Source: an uncultured Mucispirillum sp.
GTDB lineage: Bacteria > Chrysiogenota > Deferribacteres > Deferribacterales > Mucispirillaceae
Direction of reading: 5' to 3'
Assembly (NCBI GenBank): GCA_944324465.1
Contig: CALUWI010000002.1
Coordinates: forward strand, 62,001 to 126,000
Length of the DNA: 64,000 bases
Shown here: positions 54,902-63,842 of the stretch, in pieces
How the letters are laid out: the number at the start of each line of letters is the position of its first letter
Position numbering within the stretch: the stretch's first letter is position 1
Position numbers and translations under genes: made by a program
Notes under the pieces: generated by a model
Seen by the model: only the letters and a program-made list of their open reading frames with translations
What the model was told of the DNA's origin: nothing
Database searches by the model: none

Positions 54902-55416
54902 TTAATCAACTGGATAGTCAAATGTTATTACTGGAATTTTTAAACTCTTTGCTTTTTCTTCCCTAATATATAACTCAACTGGACTGCCATAAGGGTTATC
55001 AAAATATATATAATCATTATCTATTTTATATATACTGTAAAAAGTTTCATAAGGTGTGCCGCCAGTTGTTTCACCAGTTACACGAAAAAGGTGTCTGTCA
55101 TTTTCTTCTTTATAATATATTGGTCGTTCAGTTTCTGGGAAATCTGCCGTTGCTTTTCTATATTCAAAAAAATTTTCTTTTTTATTTATCCATACATAAT
55201 CCGGCTCAATATCATTATAGGCTTCTGATATACTCTGATGTACAGCATAACATTTTGTATTGCCCTTAATAGTTAACTTTTTACAGTTTTTACCATCTTT
55301 TTTTCATTTAATTTAATCCATTTACCATATAAATCATCTGGTACAGTATCAGCATAAGCACTGCAAAAACTTATAAAAAGTAAAAATATTATCGATTTAA
55401 TAATTGTATTTTTCAT
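54902..55416 (-). pseudogene. Secreted hypothetical protein with a -1 frameshift
   Basis: From ATG 55416 (AAGGTGAG upstream) the product starts with a signal peptide (about 1-23, FCSAYA) and DTVPDDLYGKWIKLNEKKMVKTVK, then meets TAA at 55273-55275. Adding one base in the A5 run (GTAAAAAGTT) restores a frame that stays open to 54902: KLTIKGNTKCYAVHQSIS, NDIEPDYVWINKKENFF, GETTGGTPYETFY, YIYFDNPYGSPVELYI. Total about 171 residues, of unknown family, lipocalin-like in size and composition. Mutation or homopolymer sequence error are the main readings. A hairpin CTGCCTG/CAGGCAG follows at 54860-54892. Confidence 0.75.
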
Positions 55417-55509
55417 ACTGCTCACCTTTTTGTATATAGTTATAGTATCTAACATATAATTATATTGCAATAAATATAATTTTATATATTATGGCTTTTA
55501 AGGTGATAT

Positions 55510-56451
55510 ATGAGTGAATTAAAATACTTATTTGGACCAGCTCCATCAAGAAGGCTAGGCAGGTCATTAGGCATAAATATAGTGCCTGCAAAAATATGTT
55601 CTCTTGACTGCCTTTACTGTGAAGTAGGCAGAACAAAAACAACTACTATGCAGAGAAAGCCCTATTATAAAGCCAGCGACATATTAAAAGAATTTAAAGA
55701 AAATTTTGATAAATTTTATGATTTATGTGATGTTGTAACAGTAACAGGTGCAGGCGAGCCAACACTTAATTCTGAACTTGATAAGATTATTACAGGTATT
55801 AAAGACATAACAGATAAACCATGTGCCATTCTTACTAATACTACAACTATACATATAAAAGAAGTTTATGAAAGCCTTTTAAAGTTTGATATTGTAGTAC
55901 CAAGTTTAGATGCTGTAACTGAAAATATCTTTAAGGCAGTAAATCTTCCTGATAAATCTATTGATACAGAAAATATTATTAGAGGACTTGAAAAATTTTC
56001 AAAAGAATATAAAGGAAAGCTGTTTATAGAAATACTTTTTTGCAAAGATGTAAATGACAGCAGAGAGCATATTGAAAAACTTGTAAAAGTTTTAGGAAAT
56101 ATTAAATGCTCTAAAGTGCAGCTTGGTACAATTCACAGGCCGCCTGCATACAGCTCATCATGCCCTGTAAATGATGAATTTTTACTGGAAACTGCAAAAA
56201 TATTATTAAAAAACAATATTCCTGCAGAAGTAACAGGCGGATTTTCAAGTGTTTATAAATCATCAGCTTCACTTAATCTTCATGATTTAATACCAGCACT
56301 TCTTAAAATGCGTCCATGTACAATGCTGGATATGAGCGGTGTTTTTGGAAAAAGTGAAAGTGAAATAAAAGCAAGTATAGATATTTTAATCAAGGAAAAT
56401 AAAATAAAGGCTGAATATTATAACTCTGATACATACTATACCACAGCATAA
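55510..56451 (+). CDS. Radical SAM protein (COG0731-type)
   Basis: 313 residues. N-terminal FGPAPSRRLGRSLGINIVP is the typical start of this Fe-S oxidoreductase family; the 4Fe-4S/SAM motif is CSLDCLYCEVG, followed by VTVTGAGEPTLN (the GGE-like SAM-binding motif). The C-terminal 60 residues are a small helix-turn-helix-like domain (ALLKMRPCTMLDMSGVFGKSESEIKASIDIL). Substrate is unknown; relatives are annotated as wybutosine-like or unassigned. AAGGTGA precedes the ATG. Confidence 0.88.
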   Translation: MSELKYLFGPAPSRRLGRSLGINIVPAKICSLDCLYCEVGRTKTTTMQRKPYYKASDILKEFKENFDKFYDLCDVVTVTGAGEPTLNSELDKIITGIKDITDKPCAILTNTTTIHIKEVYESLLKFDIVVPSLDAVTENIFKAVNLPDKSIDTENIIRGLEKFSKEYKGKLFIEILFCKDVNDSREHIEKLVKVLGNIKCSKVQLGTIHRPPAYSSSCPVNDEFLLETAKILLKNNIPAEVTGGFSSVYKSSASLNLHDLIPALLKMRPCTMLDMSGVFGKSESEIKASIDILIKENKIKAEYYNSDTYYTTA

Positions 56452-56460
56452 TTTCAGCCT
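56408..56460 (-). terminator. Possible terminator of the NlpC/P60 gene inside the radical SAM 3' end
   Basis: AGGCTGAA (56408-56415) pairs with TTCAGCCT (56453-56460), with weaker inner pairing; the minus strand then reads TTTATTTT. Confidence 0.4.
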
Positions 56461-56472
56461 GTATATTAGTTA

Positions 56473-57747
56473 TTAATTTTGTTTTGTAACAGTGTAGTTA
56501 TGCTCTGCCATTTCTTTTTCATAAGAGCCTATTTTTGAGATTTTATCCATAATATTTGTAATCTCAATTATTTCAGGCTCTTTTGGCAGCTCTGGCGAAA
56601 TAAGAGGCGATATTTCAGATACTCTTATTACCCTTTGCCATATATTTACAAACTGTTCTTCTTTAAGTCTGTTTTTTGCTACTTTTGATATCTGCACTTT
56701 TTTTCCATTGTCATTTAAAAGACTGCTTACAGCATGATATATTACATAGTCGCCGTTTTCCATACCGCCGTACATTATTACATGGCCTTTAAAAAATATT
56801 AATGTCCTGTATGGCTTAGCATTGCGAAGCACTGCATAAAATTCTTCTTCACTTTTTGGTGCATCAATTAATTTTTTACCAACAAGTTTCTGCAGACCAG
56901 AACTTCTTGGAATATCTGCACCAAATACTCTCCATAAATCACGAACATAAGCAGAACAGTCTCTATAGCCTTCTTTACCGCCCCAGTCGTAAGGATTATT
57001 TAACTGGCTTTCTGCCATTGCTTTCATTAATTCTTCATTATATACAGCATTTCCTATAACAAATGAGCCGTCTTTTAATAATGATGTATAGCTGCCTTCA
57101 GGTGTTAAGACTACCACTTTATCATTATCCTGCGATAAGAGCGGCACTTTATCACCTATACCGTATTTTACACTGCCTATTGTAATATTATCTTTTATTA
57201 CTCTGATAAAAGGCATCTGCTGAATACCAGAAAAAGCAACCTGAGAATATATTTTGATTTTTGCAGCAGGCACCCAGCCTCGCATAAATTCAGTCATAAT
57301 GTAATAAAATTCTCTATCTTTTGATTTATGCAGTACAAATACAGGTGCAAAAGCACTTATTCTTGTGTACTGGTTAGAATCAAACTTATCATTACCCCTG
57401 TGTATAGTATGGTTTGTAGGATAAAGACGCATATTAAGACTTTCTGTAGTAAAACCAACCTGCGGTACAACAATAGATGGTATGCCGCTTACATTTCTAT
57501 TATCTTTTATATTTTCTAAGTCTTCCTTAGTCATTTCTCTATCATCTATATATGAGCCTTTATATGCAAGCCTGTCAAATGTAATTAACTTACTTAATTC
57601 ATAGCGGCTTATTTCAAATAAATATTTATTTGTGTCTGTATAAAAATAATAAGGTGAAAACTTACTTTTACCAACTGATGTGCTGGAACAGGAAAGTATC
57701 ATTGAGGTCAGAATAACTGTTACGACTAATAATATCTTTTTGCTCAT
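56473..57747 (-). CDS. NlpC/P60-type cell-wall hydrolase lipoprotein with SH3-like domains
   Basis: 424 residues. Lipobox ILSC near residue 20. About 100-250 are SH3b-like beta domains (PTNHTIHRGNDKFDSNQYTRISAFAPV region, then VGDKVPLL-type GIGDKVPLLSQDNDK). The NlpC/P60 domain is about 255-385: YDWGGKEGYRDCSAYVRDLWRVFG with catalytic Cys, and FKGHVIMYGG with catalytic His, then IYHAVSS. Such enzymes cut D-glutamyl-diaminopimelate bonds of peptidoglycan; SH3b-SH3b-NlpC/P60 proteins often act on muropeptide stems. Short Glu/Ile tail. Confidence 0.85.
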   Translation of the reverse strand: MSKKILLVVTVILTSMILSCSSTSVGKSKFSPYYFYTDTNKYLFEISRYELSKLITFDRLAYKGSYIDDREMTKEDLENIKDNRNVSGIPSIVVPQVGFTTESLNMRLYPTNHTIHRGNDKFDSNQYTRISAFAPVFVLHKSKDREFYYIMTEFMRGWVPAAKIKIYSQVAFSGIQQMPFIRVIKDNITIGSVKYGIGDKVPLLSQDNDKVVVLTPEGSYTSLLKDGSFVIGNAVYNEELMKAMAESQLNNPYDWGGKEGYRDCSAYVRDLWRVFGADIPRSSGLQKLVGKKLIDAPKSEEEFYAVLRNAKPYRTLIFFKGHVIMYGGMENGDYVIYHAVSSLLNDNGKKVQISKVAKNRLKEEQFVNIWQRVIRVSEISPLISPELPKEPEIIEITNIMDKISKIGSYEKEMAEHNYTVTKQN

Positions 57748-57758
57748 ATAACCTCCGA

Positions 57759-57989
57759 TTATTTTTTGCTGTCATTTTCTATTCTGCTTTCATATTCAGA
57801 TAAATATTCTCTTGCTTTGCTGCATAAATGTTCAGGCACAGTAAGTTCTACCATACCATCTTTTAAATGCTCTAAAGCCTTGGGAACAACAACATACCCC
57901 TTGATTACAGCAGGGATACCTTTTGACATTAAATATGATGATGCTTTATCTGCAGCTTTTCTGCTTTTATATTCTCTAATCTTTATCAT
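57759..57989 (-). CDS. Small DUF2007-type protein
   Basis: 76 residues from the ATG at 57989. MIKIREYKSRKAADKASSYLMSKGIPAVI follows the short ferredoxin-like DUF2007 pattern (two beta strands around a helix, then VPxxxxxxA...L). The frame extends to 58073, but the extra 28 residues are an unlikely, hydrophobic and AT-encoded prefix without ribosome site. It is 11 bases upstream of the NlpC/P60 gene start, so cotranscription is probable. Function of the family is unknown. Confidence 0.6.
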   Translation of the reverse strand: MIKIREYKSRKAADKASSYLMSKGIPAVIKGYVVVPKALEHLKDGMVELTVPEHLCSKAREYLSEYESRIENDSKK

Positions 57990-58106
57990 ATCTAGCCATA
58001 ATATATTATTTTCGGCAAAATGCAATAAAAAATAAGAAAAAAATTTTATTCTTTTATATTCATTATTAATCATTTATAAATAAAATCTAATGAACTGCTC
58101 TTACAT

Positions 58107-58290
58107 TTTATCCAATGATTTTGTGGATAACCTGTGGATAACTTTTTACTATAATAAGCCTTAAAACTATTGATAATTCAATAATATATATTTTTATTTA
58201 TATTTATCAATAAGTTATAAAAAAGTATTGATATATAAGGCAAAACCGTTGTCAAGCATTTTTTTTAAAATTAAATTGTGATTAAGCTGT
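58107..58290. other. DnaA-box cluster with AT-rich stretch, candidate replication-origin-like or DnaA-binding region
   Basis: Three perfect DnaA boxes in one orientation: TGTGGATAA at 58122-58130, 58133-58141 and 58278-58286, plus a degenerate TTATCCAAT at 58107-58115. The first two are 11 bases apart, about one helical turn. Between boxes two and three lie about 135 bases of almost pure A/T with little GC, as in an unwinding element. The region belongs to a 485-base gap without genes. dnaA, dnaN and other origin-linked genes are not in this window. Confidence 0.5.
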
Positions 58291-58342
58291 GGATAACTTC
58301 TGGATATATTGATTATTTTTGCTGATTTTACAAGCTCTTTAC

Positions 58343-58369
58343 TATGCTGCTTATTTTTTAAGCAGCATA
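58343..58369. terminator. Hairpin between DnaA boxes and MFS gene
   Basis: TATGCTGCTTA (58343-58353) pairs perfectly with TAAGCAGCATA (58359-58369), five-base loop, then TTTTATAC. Could be a terminator or a structural element of the DnaA-box region. Confidence 0.5.
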
Positions 58370-58418
58370 TTTTATACAAAATTTTTTTATTTTTCCCATA
58401 ATACAGGTGCTGAAAATA

Positions 58419-58465
58419 TTGACAAAGTCATATTTTTAATATATTAAATCAATTCTTATGAATTG
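58419..58465 (+). promoter_or_regulatory. Promoter and operator-like palindrome of the MFS gene
   Basis: TTGACA (58419-58424) and TATTAA (58442-58447), 17-base spacing. CAATTC-TTAT-GAATTG (58450-58465) is a perfect 6-4-6 palindrome covering the expected transcription start and reaching the Shine-Dalgarno. Confidence 0.55.
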
Positions 58466-58474
58466 GAGTTTAAT

Positions 58475-59638
58475 ATGGCTAAAAAGTTTCCTATTTTTAA
58501 TAAGTATTTTATAATACTAATGGCAGTTAATTTTTCTGTTGCTTTTTCTTACTATATTACATTTGTTACTACAACAATTTATGCAATAAATTTTCTTCAT
58601 ACATCTAATGCATTAGCAGGACTTGCAAGCGGTATATTTATTATAGGTGCATTATTTGCAAGGATTATATTTGGCTCTTATGCTGATGAGCTTTATTTAA
58701 AGCCAGTATTAATTATATTTTTACTTATTTACTTTATAACTACTCTTTTATATATATTTATAGATAAATATATTCCACTTGTAATATTAAGATTTTTTCA
58801 TGGTGTATTTTATGGAGTATCTTCCACATGCCTTGGTGTAATACTTTCCCAGAATGTGCCAGCTTCTATTCGCGGCTCTGCTATCGGCTATTACGGCTTA
58901 AGCATAGTGCTTGCCTCAGCTGCAGCACCTTTCCTTGCTATTTTATTTATACACCTTGATTTTATCACTCTTTCATTTATAACTCCTGCTGCCCTGCTTT
59001 TAATATCAGTTATACTTTCCTTCAATTTAAGAGTGAAAAAAGTAAAACATCAAAAAACTCATAAAAAGTTTGCTGTTGCAAATTACATAGAATATTCTGC
59101 ACTTCCTGTTTCATTTTTAGCATTTTTAATGACAGCAGCATATATGCCGATACTCAGCTTTATTGGCGATTATTCTTTCAGCATTAATCTTGTAGAAGCA
59201 GGCAGCTGGTTTTTTGTAGTGTATGCAGGTATCTCTATGTTTGCACGGCCTGCAAGCGGCAGACTTTTTGATAATCTTGGACATAATTTTGTTTTAATGC
59301 CTGCAATTATTATATTTATGTTTGCATTAATAATGCTTTCAGTTTCAGATAACGGTTTTTTACTGCTTTTTTCTGCACTTTTAACAGGTCTTGGCTACGG
59401 CTCATTTTTTTCCGGCGGTCAAAGTTATGCACTTTTAAATGCACCTAAAAATAAACTGGGACTTGCTACTTCTACATATTATATATTTTTAGATATAGGC
59501 GGTGGAATTGGACCATATATTTTTGGGTTTGCAGGCGAAAATTTAGGATATAAAGCAATGTATCAAATATGTGCAGGGCTTGTTTTTATTGTGCTTATTT
59601 TATACTTTTTCCTAATATTTAAAAGAAAGAAAGCATAG
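58475..59638 (+). CDS. Major facilitator superfamily transporter
   Basis: 387 residues, twelve hydrophobic segments in two halves with a charged central loop (about 190-205, LRVKKVKHQKTHKK). RIIFGSYADE after the second segment is the MFS motif A variant, and FARPASGRLFDNLGHN is its counterpart in the second half. Such two-half signatures occur in drug or metabolite exporters of the EmrB/YfcJ-like kind, but substrate is unclear. ATG 58475 with GGAG seven bases upstream; the TTG at 58463 is inside the operator. Confidence 0.85.
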   Translation: MAKKFPIFNKYFIILMAVNFSVAFSYYITFVTTTIYAINFLHTSNALAGLASGIFIIGALFARIIFGSYADELYLKPVLIIFLLIYFITTLLYIFIDKYIPLVILRFFHGVFYGVSSTCLGVILSQNVPASIRGSAIGYYGLSIVLASAAAPFLAILFIHLDFITLSFITPAALLLISVILSFNLRVKKVKHQKTHKKFAVANYIEYSALPVSFLAFLMTAAYMPILSFIGDYSFSINLVEAGSWFFVVYAGISMFARPASGRLFDNLGHNFVLMPAIIIFMFALIMLSVSDNGFLLLFSALLTGLGYGSFFSGGQSYALLNAPKNKLGLATSTYYIFLDIGGGIGPYIFGFAGENLGYKAMYQICAGLVFIVLILYFFLIFKRKKA

Positions 59639-59697
59639 TTTTAAAAAAGAGATTTATTATTCATTTTGATTTATAGAGCAAATTATTTAAAAACTAT

Positions 59698-59722
59698 AAA
59701 GCCTGCTTTAAAAGCAGGCTTT
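59698..59722. terminator. Bidirectional terminator
   Basis: AAAGCCTGCTTT-A-AAAGCAGGCTTT, a perfect 12-base repeat around one base, between the convergent MFS and secF genes. Confidence 0.8.
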
Positions 59723-59728
59723 ATATAT

Positions 59729-60646
59729 TTATTGAACTGTTTTTTTACCTTTCAGCGTTTTAATATTATACACAAGTGAGCTTGCAATACCTATTGATGA
59801 ATAAGTACCGATTATAATACCTGCTATCATAACAATAGCAAAACCTTTAATAACTTCACCGCCAAAAACTGCCAAGCTGATTACTGCAAGCAGTGTGGAA
59901 GTAGATGTTAATATTGTTCTTGAAAGTGTTTCGTTAATACTGATATTAATACTTTCCATTAAAGTTTTATGCTCATCCATTCTTGCTCTTTCTCTGATTC
60001 TGTCAAAAATAACGATTTTATCGTTTAATGAATAACCAACCACTGTTAAAAGAGCCGCTAAAACTGTTAAATCAAAAGTAACATTTACAGCAATGATAAC
60101 ACCAAGAGTAAGTATAATGTCATGTATTAATGCTATAATAGAGCTTGTTGCAGACATTAATTCAAACCTGATAGCAACATATATTAATATACCGATAACC
60201 GCATAAAGTACTGCTAAAAGAGCCTGTCTTTTTAAGTCTTTACCAACCTGTGGTCCAACCTGTTCCACACTGTCTATTACAACTTTGCCCCCTTCAGCAA
60301 ATTTAGTTTCTAAAGAGCTGCTGATAGTATCAGAGATTTTTTTCAAATCTTCGCCGCCTGCTCCCTGGTCAACTTTAATTCTGAATGAGCTGTCTGTGCC
60401 TAATGTTTGTATACTTACACTTGCACCAATATCCTGGCTTAATGTAGTTCTCATTTTATCAATATCAACTGGTTTTTCAAATGTTACCTGCACACTTGTA
60501 CCGCCAGAGAAATCTACACCATAGTTAAAGCCTTTGCCAAAGATTAAAGCAAGCCCTATAATGCAGAGTATAATAGAGACTGTAAAATATATTTTAGATT
60601 TACCAATAAAATCTATTTTTGTTCCTGTTTTAATTAATTCAAACAT
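59729..60646 (-). CDS. secF: Protein translocase subunit SecF
   Basis: 305 residues, six membrane segments with a large periplasmic loop after the first. FGKGFNYGVDFSGGTSVQVTF is the SecF P1-head motif, and VGYSLNDKIVIFDRIRE in the fourth segment is the conserved proton-path region. With SecD it drives the late stages of Sec export using the proton motive force. 13 bases downstream of secD. Confidence 0.95.
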   Translation of the reverse strand: MFELIKTGTKIDFIGKSKIYFTVSIILCIIGLALIFGKGFNYGVDFSGGTSVQVTFEKPVDIDKMRTTLSQDIGASVSIQTLGTDSSFRIKVDQGAGGEDLKKISDTISSSLETKFAEGGKVVIDSVEQVGPQVGKDLKRQALLAVLYAVIGILIYVAIRFELMSATSSIIALIHDIILTLGVIIAVNVTFDLTVLAALLTVVGYSLNDKIVIFDRIRERARMDEHKTLMESINISINETLSRTILTSTSTLLAVISLAVFGGEVIKGFAIVMIAGIIIGTYSSIGIASSLVYNIKTLKGKKTVQ

Positions 60647-60659
60647 ACCATGTCTCTCC

Positions 60660-62219
60660 CTATATACTTAAATGCTTTATAGTGCGTTTATACATAAATG
60701 ACATAAATATAGTTCTTGTTACAAATATTGCTGTAAACATAGAAGCTATAAGACCAACACTTAATGTAATTGCAAAGCCTTTAATAGGACCTGTTCCAAA
60801 CTGGAATAATACAACTGCAGCAATTAATGATGTTAAGTTAGAGTCAATAATTGCAGATAGTGCTTTTGAATAGCCTATATCTATTGCATTAATAACAGTT
60901 CTGCCCTTTCTTAATTCTTCCCTTACACGCTCAAATATAAGAACGTTTGCATCAACTGCCATACCAAGAGTAAGCATAATACCTGCAATACCAGGAAGTG
61001 TTAATGTGGCTTTAAACTGAGCAAGAACAGCTAAAATTAATACAAGGTTTAATACAAGTGCAATATTTGCAGCCATACCACTTAAACGGTAGTATATGCC
61101 GATAAAAAGCACGATTAATACAAAACCTATAATACTTGCTGTTACACCGCTCCTAATAGAGTCATCACCAAGCGAAGCACCAACTGTTCTGTTTTCTGCA
61201 ACAGTAACAGGGGCAGGAAGTGAGCCGGCTTTTAAAACGATAGCTAAGTTATTTGCTTCTTTAAAAGTAAAGTTACCAGAAATACTTGCATCACCGCCAG
61301 AAATAACAGTTTGTATTGTTGGTGCAGAATAAATTGTACCGTCAAGAACGATAGCAAGATTTCTCTGCAGGTTATTTTTAGTGATTTCTTCAAATATTTT
61401 AGCACCTGTTGGGTCAAACTTAATAGCTACATAAGGTCTATTATCCTGTGGAGATACCATAACTTCTGCATCCATTAAGTAGCTGCCTGTTAATACTGGC
61501 TCTTTTTTAACTGCCATAGTAACAGTAGATGGCAGAGTTTCACCAGTAACAGGGTCAGTCATTTTATAAGGAAGAAGTTCCACATCAATAGGCTGAGCCT
61601 GCAAACCTGCTTTAATTGCTTCTGCAGTAACATTTTCATCTACAAGGTGAAATGAAAGAACTGCTGTTTTACCAATTAAGTTAAGTGCTTCATCTGGGTC
61701 TTCTAAACCAGGAAGCTGAACAACTATTTTATTGCTGCCTTGTTTTTGTATTAAAGGTTCAGCAACACCAAATTCGTCTATCCTGTTTCTTAATACTTCA
61801 ATAGACTGGTCAACAGCATCCATTCTCCAGCGGTTTTCATCTGCATTTTTTATGCCAAAAAGTATTGATTTTTCATTATCATCTAAACCAACCTGAGTAA
61901 GATATGGATAGTTTTTTTCTATTGTATCAACAACTTTTTGTCTATCTACTGCATCAGACAAACCAACTGCTACATTAAATACATTTTGTTTTCTAACAAA
62001 TGTATAGTCTAACTGCTCACTTTCTAACTCTTTACGGATTTGTGCAGCAGCATTATCTATCTTGCTTTCAATGGCTTTATCAGTATCCACTTGTAAAACA
62101 ATGTGCATACCGCCCTGCAGGTCAAGACCTAAATTTATTTTTTCAGATATTGGGTATATTGCATAAACTGCCCAGGCAATAACGAGAACAATTAATACCC
62201 AGCGAGAAGTAAGCCCCAT
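60660..62219 (-). CDS. secD: Protein translocase subunit SecD
   Basis: 519 residues, six membrane segments and a big periplasmic P1 domain (about 30-330). LGLDLQGGMHIVLQVD near residue 32 is the family signature, with RIDEFGVAEPLIQKQG and GMAVDANVLIFERVREELRKG in the fourth segment. Partner of SecF; three bases downstream of yajC. Confidence 0.95.
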   Translation of the reverse strand: MGLTSRWVLIVLVIAWAVYAIYPISEKINLGLDLQGGMHIVLQVDTDKAIESKIDNAAAQIRKELESEQLDYTFVRKQNVFNVAVGLSDAVDRQKVVDTIEKNYPYLTQVGLDDNEKSILFGIKNADENRWRMDAVDQSIEVLRNRIDEFGVAEPLIQKQGSNKIVVQLPGLEDPDEALNLIGKTAVLSFHLVDENVTAEAIKAGLQAQPIDVELLPYKMTDPVTGETLPSTVTMAVKKEPVLTGSYLMDAEVMVSPQDNRPYVAIKFDPTGAKIFEEITKNNLQRNLAIVLDGTIYSAPTIQTVISGGDASISGNFTFKEANNLAIVLKAGSLPAPVTVAENRTVGASLGDDSIRSGVTASIIGFVLIVLFIGIYYRLSGMAANIALVLNLVLILAVLAQFKATLTLPGIAGIMLTLGMAVDANVLIFERVREELRKGRTVINAIDIGYSKALSAIIDSNLTSLIAAVVLFQFGTGPIKGFAITLSVGLIASMFTAIFVTRTIFMSFMYKRTIKHLSI

Positions 62220-62222
62220 AAT

Positions 62223-62585
62223 CTATTTATTCTCCTTAACAGCAGTATCTGTAACTGTATTATATGTTGCAGGGTCAAGTTTATCAGCAATAGCTGTTCT
62301 AAACATACGAACTTTTGTATTGCCTAAATCAATCACCATAATATTGCCGTCAATAGAATAGATTGTACCAATCATCCCTGCATTAGTTAAAACAGTATCT
62401 CCTGCTTTTAATGCTTCAAGCATAGCAGCATGCTGTTTTTGTCTTTTTTGCTGTGGACGGATAAGTAAAAAATAAAAAATAACAACCATTAAAATAATTG
62501 GCATAAAACTCATTAAGCCGCCCATGGCTGTTTGTGGTGCAGCACCTGCTGCTGTTTGTGCATAAGCTGCAGTTTCAAAAAACAT
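62223..62585 (-). CDS. yajC: Preprotein translocase accessory subunit YajC
   Basis: 120 residues with one membrane segment (about 22-45, FMPIILMVVIFYFLLIRPQQKRQKQ). The IRPQQKR motif is diagnostic. Binds SecDF in the inner membrane. Between tgt and secD, the common tgt-yajC-secDF order. Confidence 0.95.
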   Translation of the reverse strand: MFFETAAYAQTAAGAAPQTAMGGLMSFMPIILMVVIFYFLLIRPQQKRQKQHAAMLEALKAGDTVLTNAGMIGTIYSIDGNIMVIDLGNTKVRMFRTAIADKLDPATYNTVTDTAVKENK

Positions 62586-62613
62586 ATTAATACCTCCAAG
62601 TATTATAAAATAT

Positions 62614-63726
62614 TTAATTATTATTTTTCAGTCTATAAAGCATTTCCTGCTGAAATGATTTAAAGTTACCTTCTTTTATAGCATTTCTGCTGTTTTTTAC
62701 AATAGAAAGATAAAAAGAAATATTATGTATGCTGTTAAGCCTGAGAGCAAGTATTTCACCAGCCTTATATAAATGCCTTAAATAACCACGGGAAAAATTA
62801 CGGCATGTATAACAGTTGCAGTTTTCATCTACTTTTTCATCGCTGAAAGCTAAATCAGCTCTTTTTATAGAAAACTTGCCATTGCTTGTAAAAAGAGTGC
62901 CGTTTCTAGCATTTCTTGTAGGCATAACACAGTCAAACATATCAACACCTAAACCAATACATGTAAGTATATCTTCAGGTGTACCTACCCCCATAAGATA
63001 TCGCGGCTTATCCTGCGGCAGAAATGATGCAGTATATCCACACACATCATACATTTTAGAGATTTCTTCCCCAACACTTAATCCGCCGATAGAGTATCCG
63101 TCAAAACCAATAGATGTAAGCTGCTCTGCTGAGCGTTTACGCATATCTTCATACACTCCGCCCTGCACAATACCGAATAATGCCTGGTCATCTCTTTTTT
63201 TAGCAGCTTTTCCCCTCTCTGCCCATCTTGCAGTTCTATCTACTGAATTTTTAACATATTCATGAGTAGCAGGATATGGAATACATTCATCAAATGACAT
63301 TATTATATCACTGCCGATAGCTTCCTGTATCTCAATAGATTTTTCAGGGTTTAAATATAATGATGAACCGTCAAGGTGTGATTTAAAGCTGACGCCGTCT
63401 TCTGTTATTTTATTAAGCTCTGCAAGAGAAAATACCTGAAAACCGCCGCTGTCTGTTAATGTAGGCTTATTCCAGGAAGAAAATGATGCAAGAGAGCCAA
63501 AATGTTTTAATACTTCTGTTCCAGGACGCAGATATAAGTGATATGTATTTCCTAAAATTATTTGAGCCCCTGCATTATTTAAATCTTCAGGGGATAATGC
63601 TTTTACTGAACCAACAGTACCTACAGGCATAAATATAGGTGTTTCTATTTCACCATGGGGAGTTTTTATTCTGCCCGCTCTTGCATTTGTTTCGCTGTCT
63701 TTATATTCTAAATCAAAAGAAAACAT
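62614..63726 (-). CDS. tgt: Queuine/preQ1 tRNA-ribosyltransferase
   Basis: 370 residues. Exchanges guanine-34 for preQ1 in GUN-anticodon tRNAs. Motifs: TDSGGFQVFSL with the substrate-binding Asp, FDCVMPTRNARNG with the catalytic Asp, and the zinc site CNCYTCRNFSRGYLRHL plus the downstream His in LNSIHN. Cytosolic. GGAG lies 13 bases before ATG, a little far. First gene of tgt-yajC-secD-secF. Confidence 0.95.
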   Translation of the reverse strand: MFSFDLEYKDSETNARAGRIKTPHGEIETPIFMPVGTVGSVKALSPEDLNNAGAQIILGNTYHLYLRPGTEVLKHFGSLASFSSWNKPTLTDSGGFQVFSLAELNKITEDGVSFKSHLDGSSLYLNPEKSIEIQEAIGSDIIMSFDECIPYPATHEYVKNSVDRTARWAERGKAAKKRDDQALFGIVQGGVYEDMRKRSAEQLTSIGFDGYSIGGLSVGEEISKMYDVCGYTASFLPQDKPRYLMGVGTPEDILTCIGLGVDMFDCVMPTRNARNGTLFTSNGKFSIKRADLAFSDEKVDENCNCYTCRNFSRGYLRHLYKAGEILALRLNSIHNISFYLSIVKNSRNAIKEGNFKSFQQEMLYRLKNNN

Positions 63727-63842
63727 TACTAATATTTCACTCCAAATAGTCCATGAAATTATACTTATAAATAATTTTTATGAAAATATAAAGAGAAAAT
63801 AATTATTTTTGCATATTTTTTTGAAAATACTGTATTTATACT

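Noticed and set aside
55273-55416. Programmed -1 frameshift as the normal expression mode
   Set aside because: The slippery stretch is not in X XXY YYZ register with the zero frame and no strong downstream structure was seen; mutation or sequence error is simpler.
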